A stretch of 64,000 bases of DNA from Heligmosomoides polygyrus polygyrus (GCA_947396885.1 OX377204.1:42271139-42335138), one strand, 5' to 3'; positions 24,501 to 39,500 are shown, numbered from the stretch's first letter. Program-made: numbers and translations. The notes: generated by a model from the sequence alone, not told the origin.

Positions 24501-27500
24501 GAGGATTATGTGCATATTTGACTGCACAGATCCTTTTTGATAAGCAAAACGATGCAGAAGTTTTTGTCTTATGGAGAGATGTGCTACATTGGTCCCCATT
24601 TCTTGTAGATTTACCTTTTAATTGGAACCGTTATATTTGTAAGCAGCGGTGCCAGGTGCAAACCGAGAGAGGAGATCCATACTGTGTTTCTGCCTAAACC
24701 CTAAGCTCTACTCTGAAAGCAGCAAACCAATATATTCCTCTGCTTTCCAATTAAGTGTAAACGTACTTAACGTTCTTATTTCATTTTGACTCTTGGTGTT
24801 CTGATCATTTGACTGGGTGCCACCCCCCCCCCCACTCCTCTCTAGACTTGCCCACAGTGCCATATATTGGTCCCTCATTTAGACGTTAGTCCCCTGTATT
24901 GGAGTAATTGCTCGCTGGTACTCTGTGTTCACCAGATGTCATCATGACCTGTGTCGCTCCTCGCACCTTTTACGGTCCCTCGCACCTACATTGGCTGCCC
25001 TCAAGAGATGCTTTAGGCGCTCTTGGCAGACGTAAGAGCCGCCAAATGCTAGGTACCAAAGTACTGATCGTCGAAGAGGCTCATGGTTGGAAGAAGTCCA
25101 AATAACTTCTTCAAGTAGAGCACAATTGATCAGGGATGGAGTGATGTGTGCACAATTTTGTGTGCTGACTCCTTCGGTATCCTGCGACTCGACCTTTCGT
25201 TTTCTTCAAAGGTAAAGGGGTTTTTCGAACAACACGCCTCCCACCTCACAACAAATAGATAAAAGAATTTGTTTGCCAGGCATTCAACAGCGGAGTAGAC
25301 TACGGATTGAGTTTGTGAAGCCGCTGTAGAACCTTCGAAGTTAAGCGATACCTTAAGAGACATTCAAAGAGTAAACGACTCCCTCTACCAATCCGTGTGC
25401 TTGAGGTAGTACTGTGGCGGACTAGTTGGTCAATAGCTTGCAACCTGACCATTTGTTTGCTTCGACAACCCCCCCCCCCCCCAGGACCGCGACAAGGCCT
25501 ACGATGAAGTTAAAATATATTATAAATTATTTTCAAAAGTAAATGATTCGGCTGCTTCAAAAGCTGTCTTCCGAACAATTCTCTCCTCCCTCTACAAGAC
25601 GTGACATTGCCCGTGATAAAGTTAAATGAAAATTTTACAGACATTTTAAACAGTAAACGACTTCTTCTTCCCGTTCAGCGGTCGCCATAGGACACCCTGG
25701 CCATATTCTTTTCTTCTTTAGGACTTTTTACTATCATTACATTAAAGAACTGGTTTACTATACAGATTAGTATAGCGGGATATAGTAGGGCAAAATTTTT
25801 AAAAGCTGCTCTTATGAAGCCTATCCACTCTGTATATGTAGCTATTCATTTTCCAAAGTATCCATTCTCTACGTGGCTAGAGGCAGGTTGTGAGAGTGTC
25901 TAACCGAACTGCTTAGTCTGCATAAACATTAAAAAATCAGTTGGTATCGGTCGCTCGGTCGATATCGTATGCTGTCCGACGGCAATAGCAGTCCTCGCAT
26001 TCTGTAGTCATTCTTCCTTGCACCCCCTTAACGGGTATTCCTGCAATGGTCCCCCTCCACTGAACACCCTTTGCTACCTCTCCCCCACCCTCCTTACTGG
26101 TCCCCCTTACTCTTCTGAATCCCTACGCAAGTTGAACGTCTTCGGCACGTTTCCGGAATCCTGACGGCGACGTCTGCTGTATGCTGTAACTCGCGTCTAA
26201 ATTGCCACAGGTAGCGACGAGTTTTCGGGGAGTGACTGGACGAGTTGTCGCACCGTATGCATGCGGTCGTTGCGGGACCGGCCGCCGGCTGTGACGCAGT
26301 CGCAGTTCGCAGGAACCTCGTCGGGTTGAGGTGTTCGGTGACTCGATCAACTTTGGGCATGTAAGAAGTAAGCATTCCTTTCAGGTACAAAGTAGCGGTA
26401 AGATGTAGGGATTTTTATGATACTGTCGATGTAACTCCAAGTGGGCCTATGATTCTTAGGTTCCATCAAGGGAAAGCTAGCGGTTTTGAGTACGGATTAA
26501 ACGCGGGACAAGACTTCTGCTGAAACCGGTCTCCGACGTTCTTAAATAGATCCATATTTTATGTTCCTTTTCTACCTACGGGTGGGAACGGACAAGGGCC
26601 TTCTTGATCACTAAACGATTAGGATTTTTTAAACTCGAATTTGATAAAGATTCTTTTGTCGTGCTCCTTGAAGTTACAAAGTTGCGGGTGATGCCAGCAA
26701 AGAGGGAAAGCGTCTGCTCCACTATTATTTGGAGAAGTAGGCTATCTAATTTTCAGCTGCTCTTGTAAGTTTCGAACTAAGTTTTGGGGGCAGCTTCAGG
26801 CAATTGAGATATCTGCTGTAAAAATGGTTCGTTAAAGCGAGTTAGGACAATCGTTCAACTATCTGTTGCAGAACCCGCCTTAAATGGGATTTCCACCATA
26901 AATAAAGTAGTCCGGACAGGTGTATAGCAGACAGTTCCTCAAAACAAATATAACGTATCATGTGCGCCATAGACACTTCTTTAGTTAAAGCGAGAAGAGA
27001 AGTTCATGCCCATCTTAACGGTGCAAACACTTGAGGAGTCGAACTTGCGGCTATCCGTGTTTTTAGGGAAATAGAGGTTTTCTATTATTTCCACCTCCAT
27101 ACTCGTGTTGTAGTTACCCCTAATTCCCAACATTCATATCCTTTTTAAATACAACTTCCACAGATTCCTGCTGAATACGAAACCCTTAAGAAATGCTCGC
27201 CGATGATATCAAATAGTGTCTATCGGCGAAATGGAGGTTGGTAAGCGTTCGACCACCTTTTAGTGGCTGATCGGAGCAGGATTTTTGATTGTTGGGTCTC
27301 ACAACGATCGCCTGCACACGGTGCGATAACTCGTCCAGCCATGCCCCGGAAAACTCGTCGCTACCTGTGGCAATTTAGACGCGAGTCACGTTGTATTACA
27401 AAAGTTCACTGTGGTATCTTCGGCGGCACGTTAGGTTAAATAGGTCGTCATAACACAGCCGCCAGATTGTGTGGGAATTCTTTGGGTGCAATCCCTATCG

Positions 27501-30500
27501 GGGGGGGGGGGGGGGGGGTAGTTCATTTCAATCTTTGAAGTAATGCAACATGCACGGCAACATATAAATATGCTTACCTTATAGAATGCCGTCCTTCCAA
27601 TACCAAAAGCTTTCTAATTTGCTTTCCTAATCGAGGGGAGAGAAGAATGGAAACACAGTAAATTGAACAGAACCCTAGAACAATTACTGTACTATAAAAT
27701 CACAAAAACTCGTTAAACCGACCTTATTACCTTAATTATTTAGTGCATAGCGGTTTGCGATTTCTTTCCAAAGCAAATACAGTTTTGGGTCGCAACCGTG
27801 CTGCCGTGCATAGTCCCATAATGAAATCTTTTTAATGCTTTAGCGTGACGCTCGGACATTTCCCAGGGAGGGGATAGGTAAATTAAGGCATTCATATGTT
27901 GTATTGCATGTTGTATGTATGCATATGGATTATGCAGAAGCCTGCCGAATCACCCTACAACAGTTGACTGCCTAAATGATAAAAAAGGAGTTGCGTGCGG
28001 ATTTAGACTGTTGAGAAAGCAGATCATCCTTAATCTTTTGTAAGGAAACAAATAACAAATAACACAGAATCGGGTGATCATGTTTTTGCAAAGCATTCCT
28101 TTCGGTCAGTCATTCTTACTTCTGCTGTTTACACAGAGAGAAGCTCTCAAAACGGTGCAGCAACGGTTTCCTCGGTAGATGTTAAAACCGTCATTGGAAC
28201 AGTTTCTTTCCCTTTGCTAGATGATGAGCATATTTTTTTCTGGAAAGATACATTAGTTTATTTCTGGAGAGCTGGCGTAATGTAAATGAGGCGCTTCCGC
28301 AATCATTCATAGTTTCACGAACACAGAAAATGTGTTTTATTCTATAGGAATATATTACAAGATGTAACCATACATGTGTGGTGTATATATTGCTTGAACA
28401 TCTTATCTCGAGCAGAAGGAAGCGAACGGATTGGGGAGCTTTCAAGAGCGTCGAAGAAGTTGCGAAGAAGACGAAGAACGTCCGACTCCGTGCCCACCTA
28501 TTCGACTCTACCGTTGTTCCTGTCCTAGCATACGCATCAGGGACCTGGGCTATACGAAAGCAGGATGAACACGCGATTAGCGTCGCGCGGCGGTAGTCGA
28601 GAGGACGACGCTCGAGTGACACGACTCACGCAAGTGAGAGAAGGCCTCCGGAGTTCCGAGCTTCGCCGACGTTCGAAGATCAGAGATGCTGTCGCGTGGG
28701 CCAAGTTGTCAAGAATTAGGTGGGTCGGCCACGTAATGTGCTTCGCAGACATCCGCTGGACGAGAACCGTTACCGACTGGGTTCCGCGGGATGTCAGAAG
28801 AACACAGGACGCTCACCAACGCGTTGGTCGGGTTTCTTCGTGAAAGCCGTGACCGACCGATATGATGCTCTTCGTGTCCCTCGAGCAAGGAGGATCCAAT
28901 AGAGCACTCTGGCACGCGACAGGGATAAATGGAGATGCTGCTGGCGCCCGCTCGAGCAAGTCGATGATTAACGGGAGGCCAGGTGATACAGGTGATGTCA
29001 CGTCGTCCGCCACAGGGGACCAAAGCCAAGGTAGCCTTGGGCACTGAGTGCATACCCACCGGATGTTTCCTTGAGCTTAACTATGGGTGATTGTCGGCGA
29101 ATTTATAGAAGCCGGTCACCCACGTTTATGATGTGAGTTCATGATATGTTTACTGTTGGGTCAGGGTACTGATAGGATCGTTTGTTGAGTGCCAGGGTTA
29201 AGAAGAGAATCGATTCTAATGCATGGCACGAGCGACTCCGTCGTTGCCGTCGCGGACTATGAACAGGCCCAAAATGCCATTGATCGAAGGAAGTGCAACA
29301 ACGCAAAGCGAGATGGAAACGCAAAAACGTGGTCACCTAGTTTTTGATTAGTTGCTGCTCTTTTCCTCGCCAAGGATTAAGATCTTTGTTCTTTTTCCTT
29401 AGCAGTCCACATTCGCACGGAACTCTTTTCAACGCATATATTCCAACAGGAAAAATTTGAGAAGAGCAGTGTGAATGCATGGGTTTAAGCTCCTATGCGC
29501 TATTGTTTTCGCTGAAGTTCAACAACTATGAATTTGTTGTTGTTCAAAAATAACACTGTACAATTTCAACGTGCCGTAACCTTCCTCAGGGACGTGAACT
29601 TTAAAAAATCAGTAATGTCGCAGGCGTCCAGAACGCGTGTCACAGGCGTCGAGCCACCTGCGTCGGGATTCAGAAGACGTGTCAGACGTCGCGCTACATG
29701 TGTCAAGATCCAGAGAATATGTCGCAAGCTTCGTGACACCACTTACTGATTTGTTGTGTGCTCTTTTACATCTTCCCTTGTTTAGAAATCGTTCTGGTTT
29801 GTACAGGTTCATTATACAGGGCGTTCCAAAACAGAGGTGAGTACTGCTTGATAACTTTGCGGACAGTAAAGATAGTGAGGAAGTTGAGAGCTCATATGAA
29901 AGCGCAAGAAAGTAGAAATTTTCTGGCATATGAGCGGTAGGGATTGCGCCACGTGCTTTTATGAATTCTTGCGTTTTACACTCTATTGATTGTGTTTCGC
30001 CTGATTTCTTGTCACAATTTCTCCCTAAAGATGCTGTATCGTTTGATTTGTCCTTCCTTAAATGTTTAAAACTTAGAAGCACACTACAGCTTGCAGCAAA
30101 ATGCAGGTACTGTATAAAAGTTTCTAGCATTGCTGCTAGTGAATAACGAAAATAGGGAAACGAAATTTTTTGACGTGCAGGTGGTCGAGCACCCGTTTGA
30201 AACCTTACATTTCAGGTCCCATTGGATATACATGGGTTGAGTGCTTGTCACAGTCTTGCTATTAATTGACACGTTATCCTATGCTGTGCGTCTTTTAACC
30301 TTTAAACTTGAGGGTGCAGTACAACTTGTGGCAAAATGCAAAGTATCCTAGAAAGATAAGCGATATATAAAACGCCATATCATGGCTGCTTGTACAGGTT
30401 TTGAAGGAGTAATTATTGATGAGGTGCTGTTTTGGTGTGAAAGGCGCTATTAAGAGCGAAACAACGGCTTTACCAGTTTGCCGCAAAATTAAACTATGCA

Positions 30501-33500
30501 TGCGGCTTTTTAGCAGCCAATCGAGTGTGAGATGTAAGGTTTCAGACGGAAGCATGGCCAAATCTTAACACATTGCACGTCTCAAAATTTTCGTTATCCT
30601 TTACTTACGTATAAGTCTCAAACATCTTCAAGATCTTCATTAACAGCAATGTTCCTTTCAAGAAGAACCCGTATTTTTTGGTTACCTTGCATTTGGCTGC
30701 AAGCTGTAGCGTGTTTTTAACTTTCGAGCTTTAAAAGGAGTACAAATCAGTCGATAAGGTCACTTGGTTGAGAAATTGTGACAAGCGTGCAAGCGAAACA
30801 CAATCAATCGAGTGTAAAATGCAAGAATTCAGAAGAGTGCGTGGCGCCATCTACCACTTATTAGTCATTAAATTCTTATTCTCTTCCGCTTTCATACGAG
30901 CGTTTAACTTCTTCAGTACCATCACTGACAGCAAAGTTATTACCTCTCAAACATTTTTGGGTACGCCCTGTATAAAGAGCAACGTTATGAAGATCTGGTT
31001 TGGTCATTTCCAGACAGTCTGCAGCATTAGGGTTTTAGGGAATTTTATTTGATATTAAAATTCATAGTCAATCCTTTACCATCTAGCCTAGGACTAAGCG
31101 ACCCTCAACGAAGGCAGTGCCTACGGTGCTCCTTGAAGGGCTATACGACCGTCAATCCTTTACCATCTAGCCTAGTACTAAGCGACCCTCAATGAAGACA
31201 GTGCCTACGGTGTTCCTCGAAGGGCTATACGACCAAGTGCGATGTAGTGCGATGTATCTAAATAGGTTAGCTGATTGATTGATGACGAAGATTTATTGGG
31301 GATCTTCTATACCAGTGATGGAAAACTTCAACGAGGAAACTAATTACGCCTTAGTTCTCTTCGATGGATGATATTCTAAAAGATGGTAAGGTAGAAACGT
31401 TGGAAACGAGTTTCTGAAACTATTAATTCTTTCATCTTTTACGGTCGAAGCTAATTTTCTAGTTTTCTTTCCTTACTCTTGCTGCTATAGGAATATTTTA
31501 CCGTGTGGGGATCCAAGGAAGTAATGTTAAAACTTATGAAACTCAACGCTTCTAGAAGGCTTTTAGTGCAGACGAAAATAATAGTATTCACTAATCATTT
31601 AACATGTAAAGAAACATGTGCTTGCATGTTGACGGCCTGAATATAATGTAGGCAGAAGCTAGTACCACACTCCCACATATTAGGATCCTACCGTTGCCTC
31701 TAATATGTCGTGTCCATAACTTCCCATTCAACCACCATGTTCAATGGCAAAACAGATGAGCCGACCTCCACAACCCTTGTCCTTGCGCACACGGACAATT
31801 GGTCCTCGGTGGGTGGTCGGCGCGCCCCTTGCTCCGCCCCTTCGTATGGGCGGTGTGAAGAACACCGTTCCGCCTGCTCCCCACACTCATTGCACGACAC
31901 GAGATAAACTACCCCAGATGTCATGCAATCCCCCTGTTTCCCATTGGGGCATACTACGCAGGACGAGGTTGGGCACGTGCGATCGTAGATACGGTTCCGG
32001 ACCAATTGTGTCTTCAAGGTTGTAGGAGGGACATCTACAACCCTTACAACGTCTTGGAGATCCGCTCTGCGTATGCATCTGCATATCTCTGCACTCACTT
32101 CGTCTGAGATGAAGGGCACGCAGAAGGGTATCTTGCATCTTTCTTCTCGACGGACTAGCGCTGTAGCACGCGCCAGTATCCAGCAACCTTGGTCAACAGC
32201 TGAAGAATCTCATCTATAGATTGTTGGAAGTCTGTCCTTATATTCACTCGTAGTGACAGTGCCATCTCGATGCTTTCGACATCATTAATAATCCGTTCCA
32301 GCTCATGCGATGAACAACAGAGCCGCCAACGTCCGCTCTAGCAAGTCCACGGTCAGGTGACCCAAGTGAAATTAGCAGGTTAAAGGGACCTTTAAGGACT
32401 TCAAATTTAAACATAGTAGGTATTGTTTTCTTTTTCTGAGGATTACACTAAAGTCACACATTGTTGGAAAAACGAATTCAAACGTACAAAGGTCTATGGA
32501 ATGTCATTTTACAGTGGAAATAAACTACTTCCTGAGAAACACGCCTACCCTTTTGTTTTGCTGAATAGATGGTTCCCTCCCTTTTTCGCTTCGCACACTC
32601 GACTTTTTCGCTGCACTGATCCTTTGCTCTTTCAGCATGGCATACAACATCCGCAAGCACGTGCACACCACAACTTGCTGAAATGGAAAACGTTTTTAAC
32701 GATGTTCGGAATACTCCAGCCTCTTGCTACGCACACTCAGTTTTAGAAACACAACCACTGTGCTGGTTCTCTGCATGGTTGTGCACGTCAAAGAATTTTA
32801 GAAAGAAGCATCTATTTGGTTAGAAAGTGTGTGCATTTACAGCACCGTATTAGATGTGTGTAGCGCAGTAAGAAGCGCAGAGAGCGACCGGTGGTGCACA
32901 CTGTCTCGAGTCTCGCCCAAGCTAACAATGGCATACATAGTGCCTGTGCGATGGGAGCTGCAGGACCGACAGGACAAAGCATACGTATCGATTTCTCAAG
33001 CGATAATTCGGCAATAATTGATAAATATTCTTAAGGAATGTGCGGAATGTCCGCTTCCGTGTTCCGAATTCCGGTTTTCAGTCACTTTTAGTCCTTCCGT
33101 TCCGTTCCGTGTTCCGCTCTCTTTTGGGCCAGAACGGAGATGGTGACTCATCACTCATTGATTGTTTTGCACTGCCTTCATTTACCTCTTGAGCTTAAAC
33201 GAAAGGCTGAAGAACGAAGCTAATATGCGTAGTCCTTTCTGTGATTGTGTAGCTTTCAGACCGGTGGTGCATCCTGATGTCGACACAGGGGGATAACCAA
33301 ATTGAATTCTTCTTTCTTTTCTTGAAGCGATGTATTAGCGGACTTTAGGAGGCCACAACGGTTTCGTGAATGTTTGAATCTTCTTCTTCTTCTTCTTCTT
33401 CAGCGTTTGTTCCGCTTCATGACGGGGTCCGCTTTCCTGCCGCTTTCCAAAAACTACGAAGTTAAGGCCTATGTTACGGACGCTGTCTTCCTTTCCCCGC

Positions 33501-36500
33501 AGAACATGGCCGCACCATCGTAAGCGAGCTTCGCGCATCTTGTCCGCTATCGGCGCGACACCGAACTTCTGCCGAATAGCCTCGTTTCGGATGCGGTCAG
33601 GCGCGTGACTCCATCCATCCAGCGCAGCATCTTCGTTTCCATTACGCTGACGCGACTTTCCGTTTCCTTTGTCGCAGGCCAACACTCAGCTCCGTACACC
33701 GCTACCAGCCGGACGACGGTTTTGTAGATCTTCGACTTTAAGCGCTCTGGCGTCTTCTTGTCGCAGAGTACTCCAGTCAACGAGCGCCACTTCGACCAAG
33801 CTGCACTCACGCGCGAGTTCACTTCAACCATCAGACTGCCATCAGAGGCTATTGCTGATCCCAAGTATTTAAACACCGAGTGCGTGCAAGCTCAGTACCG
33901 TTAATCATAATGGAGCCGGACTCATTTACGTAAGTCGTGAAATACTCGGTCTTCCTGACGTTCAATTTGAGTCCGAACATCGCCAGGCGGTCGCACCAAG
34001 CTTGCACCTCTCGCTCGAGTTCATCTTTATCTTCGCAGGCGAGCATCACGTCATCAGCATATAGCAACGTCCAAGGGACGAGGTTCTGAAGATCTCTCGT
34101 AGTGGCATCCATTACGACAACAAAGAGGAGTGGGGAAAGCGCAGATCCTTGGTGCAGCCCAACAGAGATAGGAAACTCCGTCGAGGTTCCTGCTGCAGCT
34201 TGCACACGACTCTTTGAACAAGAGTATAGCATTCGCACCCACTCTACAAGTTCTTCGGGAACACCGTGCTGTCGTAGGGCGTACCATATAACCTCACGCG
34301 GCACGCGATCGAAGGCCTTCTCCAAGTCGAGAAAGGCAAGATGCACCGGCTTCTGTTTCTCGCGATGCTTCTCCACCAAAAGACGGGCGGCATGTATGGC
34401 ATTGATAGCGCCACAACCAGCCACGATGCCGCACTGATTGCCGGAAAACTTGACGATTTCGCGAATTCGGCTATCGGGGATTCGCTCGAAGATCTTCATG
34501 TTGTGCGAATGCAACCGAATCGAACGGTAATTTGAGCAGTCTGCAGGGCTGCAATTCTTCTTCCAAATCGGGATCGTCGTACTTTCTTGCCAAACATCAG
34601 GCACCTTCTTCTCCGCTACAATCTGGTTGAAAAACTTGGCCAAGCACTCAGCAGAGTACCAAAACTTCGACTTCCATAAGTCCGCTGGCAAGTCATCTGG
34701 ACCAGTCGCTTTGCCCGGTCTCATCATTCTCAGAGCCGCGTCAGTTTCCTCTACATTGTTTTTGTGGACGGGACCGTGGATAGGAGCCACAGAAGGGACG
34801 GCCGGATGAGGGAACTCTTCAGTCGAAATTCCCTCAAAATACTCGCACCATCGCTTCAAGGCCTTTTTGCGCTCTGTCAGAAGATGGCCGTTCTCATCAT
34901 TGATGCCAAAGAACTTCTTCATATCCTCGGATTGGCGATGACGGTTTTTCGCAATTCGGTACGAATACCGCTCACCATCACGCGACCCGAGCTTTTCGTA
35001 GACATCGTTGTAATGAGTGGCTTTCGCAACAGCCACGGCTTTCTTTGCAGCTTTTTTCGCTTTGTGGTACTTCTGCCAGTTGTCGGCTGTCTTTTCGGGG
35101 AGAAACACATGATAAAGCGCCTTCTTCTCTCGCACTTTTGCTTTCACGTCGTCTGTCCACAGCCATGTCTGCTTGTCGACTATGCGTCGTCCAGGCTTCG
35201 TAGTGCCGAGTTCCAATCTTGCAGCTTGGCGTATCGCGTCGGTTGCTCTCTTCCAAGTTTCGTCGACAGTCGTGACTGTCGGCAACCGTACGCGGGAAAT
35301 CACAGCTGCTTCCTTCTCTTTCATTCGCCACCATTTGATTCTTGCAGCACCGCATCGCTCGACCTGCTTTAGCCTCGGAGGGGCGATCTTTAGGGTGCAG
35401 ATCAGCGGTCGATGCTGTGGGGCGACCGTCTCGTACGGCACGATCTTCGCGTCCGTGACAAGACTTCGGTCGCGATCTCCCACAAGGACAAAGTCTATCT
35501 GAGATTTGGAGCTCCCACTGTAGTATGAGATGAGGTGGGAGTCGCGTTTTCGGAAAACGGTGTTCACAATGGTGAGGCTATGCGATTCTGCATAGTCAAG
35601 AATACGCTCACCATCGGCGTTACGCGACCCATAGCCGAATCCACCATGACAGCTGTACCCGTCTTTCGTGGCGCCTGCGTGCCCATTGAGGTCATACTCG
35701 ACGATGATGACGTCCTTCGACGGTACCACTGTTGTCTTATCATCAAGCAGGCTCCAAAACTCTTCCTTGGCTTGATCCGAGCAGCCAGTCTGCGAAGCAT
35801 ACGCTGAGAAGAAGTGATAGAGTCGCTCCTTAGCGGCGACAACGATCTTCATCAATCGATCGTCAAAGCGCTCTACGCTTACAATCGAATCACGACATCG
35901 TTCGGAGACGATTATTCCGAACCACTGGTGGTCCTGGGACTTCCATATAGAACGGGCTTGAAGCCTCATCCTACGTCCCTTGACTTGCGGCAGGACCACC
36001 TCGTCTCCTGAACCGCACAGAAATCAACTCTTCTACGCTCCAGCTTCAATCAACTCGCGCGAGCGGCCCGTCAACGTACAAACATTCAGCGTAGCCACGC
36101 GGGTCCTGCTACGGGACTTTCGGACTAGCTTAGTTGCCCCCCGATGCCGTCCTCGCACCAGTGACCCTCGCATACTTCTCACACTCGCCGGGCTTTGCGA
36201 GTGCGCGTCGCGTCCGCGGACACCGTAGCACAATCTCGAAAAACATGAGCTGACATACACCCATACGATGTGACATTGGGTTGTTCGTAGGCCGGCCTGT
36301 CACCAGGGCCTGTCGCCTGCATTCGAATGTCCATGCTTGGCTTAGCTCGCAGAAGCGAGCAGCTTCCAGTGGCACCACGAGGAGGAACGGACATCACCTG
36401 GAATGAATCTTGGTCGATGAGCTAATTTGGGGTTTCACCCTTAGCTGCGTCCGAAGTTATGAAACTGCGAAGAGCGGGCGGTTGCCGCATAAATTTGTGG

Positions 36501-39500
36501 GACCAAGTTATTACATCGATTGCAGTCATAGACCCAGTTACAGGCCTTCCAAATGACCATCAAATCTTTCCCGTTCCGTATTCCGTGTTCCGGTTCCCGC
36601 CCATTTCTGAGCTCTTTCGTTCCGTATTTCGTGTTCCGCTTTTATTGAAAAAAAAATTCCACACATCCTGATATTCTTTGCCTTACCTTTCACGTCGCTG
36701 AGTATGAACAGGCCCTTAGCACCAGCGAATTGGTACCGAAGTCACGCGAGAAACAAAAATGACTTGTAAATTGGCTGGCGACCGAGAGCAGGCTCAAACT
36801 TAAGATTAGAGAATCGAGAGGGAGTACTGTACCGGTTATGGCAGAGGATTCTCTTGCATTTTTCAGGTTTTTAGGAGATGTTTGTATCTCTCAATAAGTT
36901 TTTCTTTCCAGGTATGGCAACGGTAATATGGAGACTAACGCGCACCCTTGTTTCCTGAAGCTACGAATATAGAAGCGAACATCAAAAGTTTTAAATGCTG
37001 ATCACTCTACAATTAGAAATGAAGATTTTCTGCCGGTAATGAGAAGCTTTCACTTTTTTCAGATTTTTCCGGGATGTCATGGACACGGCAGTTTCCTACC
37101 TGAAGGAGCAATATCTACGTCCAGTAGCAACAAAATTGTACCACCTGTATTACCTGTCGTCCCGTTTATCACCGAGTTGCTTAAGCGGCCGCCAGCAACG
37201 TCTCCATTCGTCTCCGTTTCATGTGCCAGAGCGCTCCAATGGATCCCCCTCACTCGAGGGACACCAAGAGCGTCATATCATTCGCTCAGGACTTACACGA
37301 TGCCCGAGCAACATGTGGGAGGGCGGGGGGGGGGGGGGGGTGCGTTCTGGTGTCCTCTTGACTCCCGCGGAATGCAGTCGGTGATTGTTCTCGTCCAGCG
37401 GGTGTTTGCGAAAAGTATTATGTAGCCGGCCCATCTAATTTTCGACGGTTCGACCTTCTTCAGATCGATGAACGTAAGGCATAGCGGCGAGTTATAATCT
37501 CGCGCTACTTCGATGAGCTTCGAGACGGTGTGTATGTGGTCGACCGTGCTGAATCATCCGAAATCCTGCTTGTCGAATCGCTGTCCTTCGTCGAGCGTTC
37601 GGCAAATGTCGTGCACGTCTCCTTCTTGTACAGCAAAACGGTTTTGGTGGTCTTCCACTGAGAAGGGAGGTCAGTGATCTCGGTCCGAAGAATCTGGACG
37701 GGACCAATATGATCTTGCAAGGAATAGGACGAGGATCACAGAACTGTGTTTCGTTTTTGATAAATGCCTCTGGGTAGTCCAAAAATGACAAAAAATATGT
37801 CGGTTCGGGGAGGGCTGATAAGATAAAAATAACACCCGGAATTGCCCTGCTGTGCATAACGTCAGACGTACAAAAGGTTTTCAGGTCAAATTGAAGTTAG
37901 ATTATAGTAATACCAAACGTTCAGTGGCCTAGCGCCCGCCAAACATCCGGTTAGGGGATCCGCCCCAAACCTCGGGAATAGGACAACCCCAATCTTCCTC
38001 CTTTCTTCATTAGGTCTTCTTACTTGTATTACCTTTAAAAAAGACTTGTTTTACTATATGGATTAGTGGAGCGGGATATGGCAGCGCAAAATCTTCATTG
38101 CTTCTATGAACCCCATCCACCCTCTATCGCATGTACGTGATTTATTCTCCGAAGTGCCCGTTCTCTACGTTGAGAGAAACAGATTATGAGAGTCCCAATC
38201 CGAAGTGCTTAATCTGCGGAAACATAATTCAAATCAATCGGTATTGGTCGACAGTCGACACTGTTTACTGTAGGACGGCAATAACACTGCTCCGAATCCC
38301 ATAGTCACTCTCCCTACCTCTTCGCCACCCCTTCCCCACTTACACTTCCTTACCCTAGAACCTTCCTTACCTATGTGCTGGCAAAGGTATGGAATGAGAG
38401 TACTGAGCCCCGACTCACGTGTTACCACGTTGCCACGACGTGTATGACACCCCTTCTGCACCCCGACACAAGTACCACGACTTCTGTGACCCGTCTTCAG
38501 AAACTTGATGCACATTGGGCGATATTGAGGGGAAATACTGGTCCCCCTTATTCACCCTCTAGTGGCTCTTTGCTGATTTTCTCTTCACTGGTTCTCCTCT
38601 TACTGGTTCCCCTTACTCGGAATCCCTACGCAAATTAGACGTTTGCGGCAAGTCTTCTGAATCCCAACGCACGTTGGACGACGTCTAGTGCATGCCTTCT
38701 GCATCCGCATCTGCACACGTTGGGCGACGTGTTCTGCACTTCAATCCCTACGCACGTTAGATGACGTCTGCGGCACGTCTTCTGAATCACGACACATGTT
38801 GAACGACGTCTAGGGTACGTCTTCTGAATCCTATACTCTGCACTTGATCCACACTCATACCCTGGCGCGTTGCCCGCTCAATATATCGTAACCTTGGGTT
38901 GTCCGCCGCCAAGGTTATAAGTTCTCCTGCAATCGCCCATGATTAAGCTGAGAGAAAAACCGGCTGGTATACGCCGCACTGTCGCAGGCATTTCTTGGCT
39001 TTAGACCTAGTTTACACTTGAGCCGCTGTGCGGCGCGACACCATGGTCGGGATAGACATCGACCGGCTGACGCGGAAAATCGATATCTACGGCGATCGTG
39101 GTGCCGCGCCGCGCGGTGGCGCAAGTATAAACTATGGCTTAGTCCCTCATCCCCGTGGCGAAACGTAACATTAACCGGTTATATATAATAGTAATGTTAA
39201 AACGCGACTCTCGATATAACGTAGATTTTTTCTGGCCCGGCCAACTTACCTTTATGCCGCTACAAACCAACTCCGGCTAAGACACGTCGGATATATGGCT
39301 ACTCCCGTTATAGCGCAGTTTTGGAAGGAGCCCTGCGTTCAAAATGACTCCCGTTATAATGCGACCCGGGCTCAGTTCCGGTACTACACAGAAAACGAGG
39401 AGCAAGATACTGACCGCGTCTGCGATCAGACCTGCCCTTCTACTACCTTGTTCGTAGTCGCGAATACATGAGGACGTTTTTCCTGCGTGAGCTGCCCACA

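Noticed and set aside
34764..35372. 202-residue plus-strand ORF
   Set aside because: Antisense shadow of the RTE at 33849-35999.
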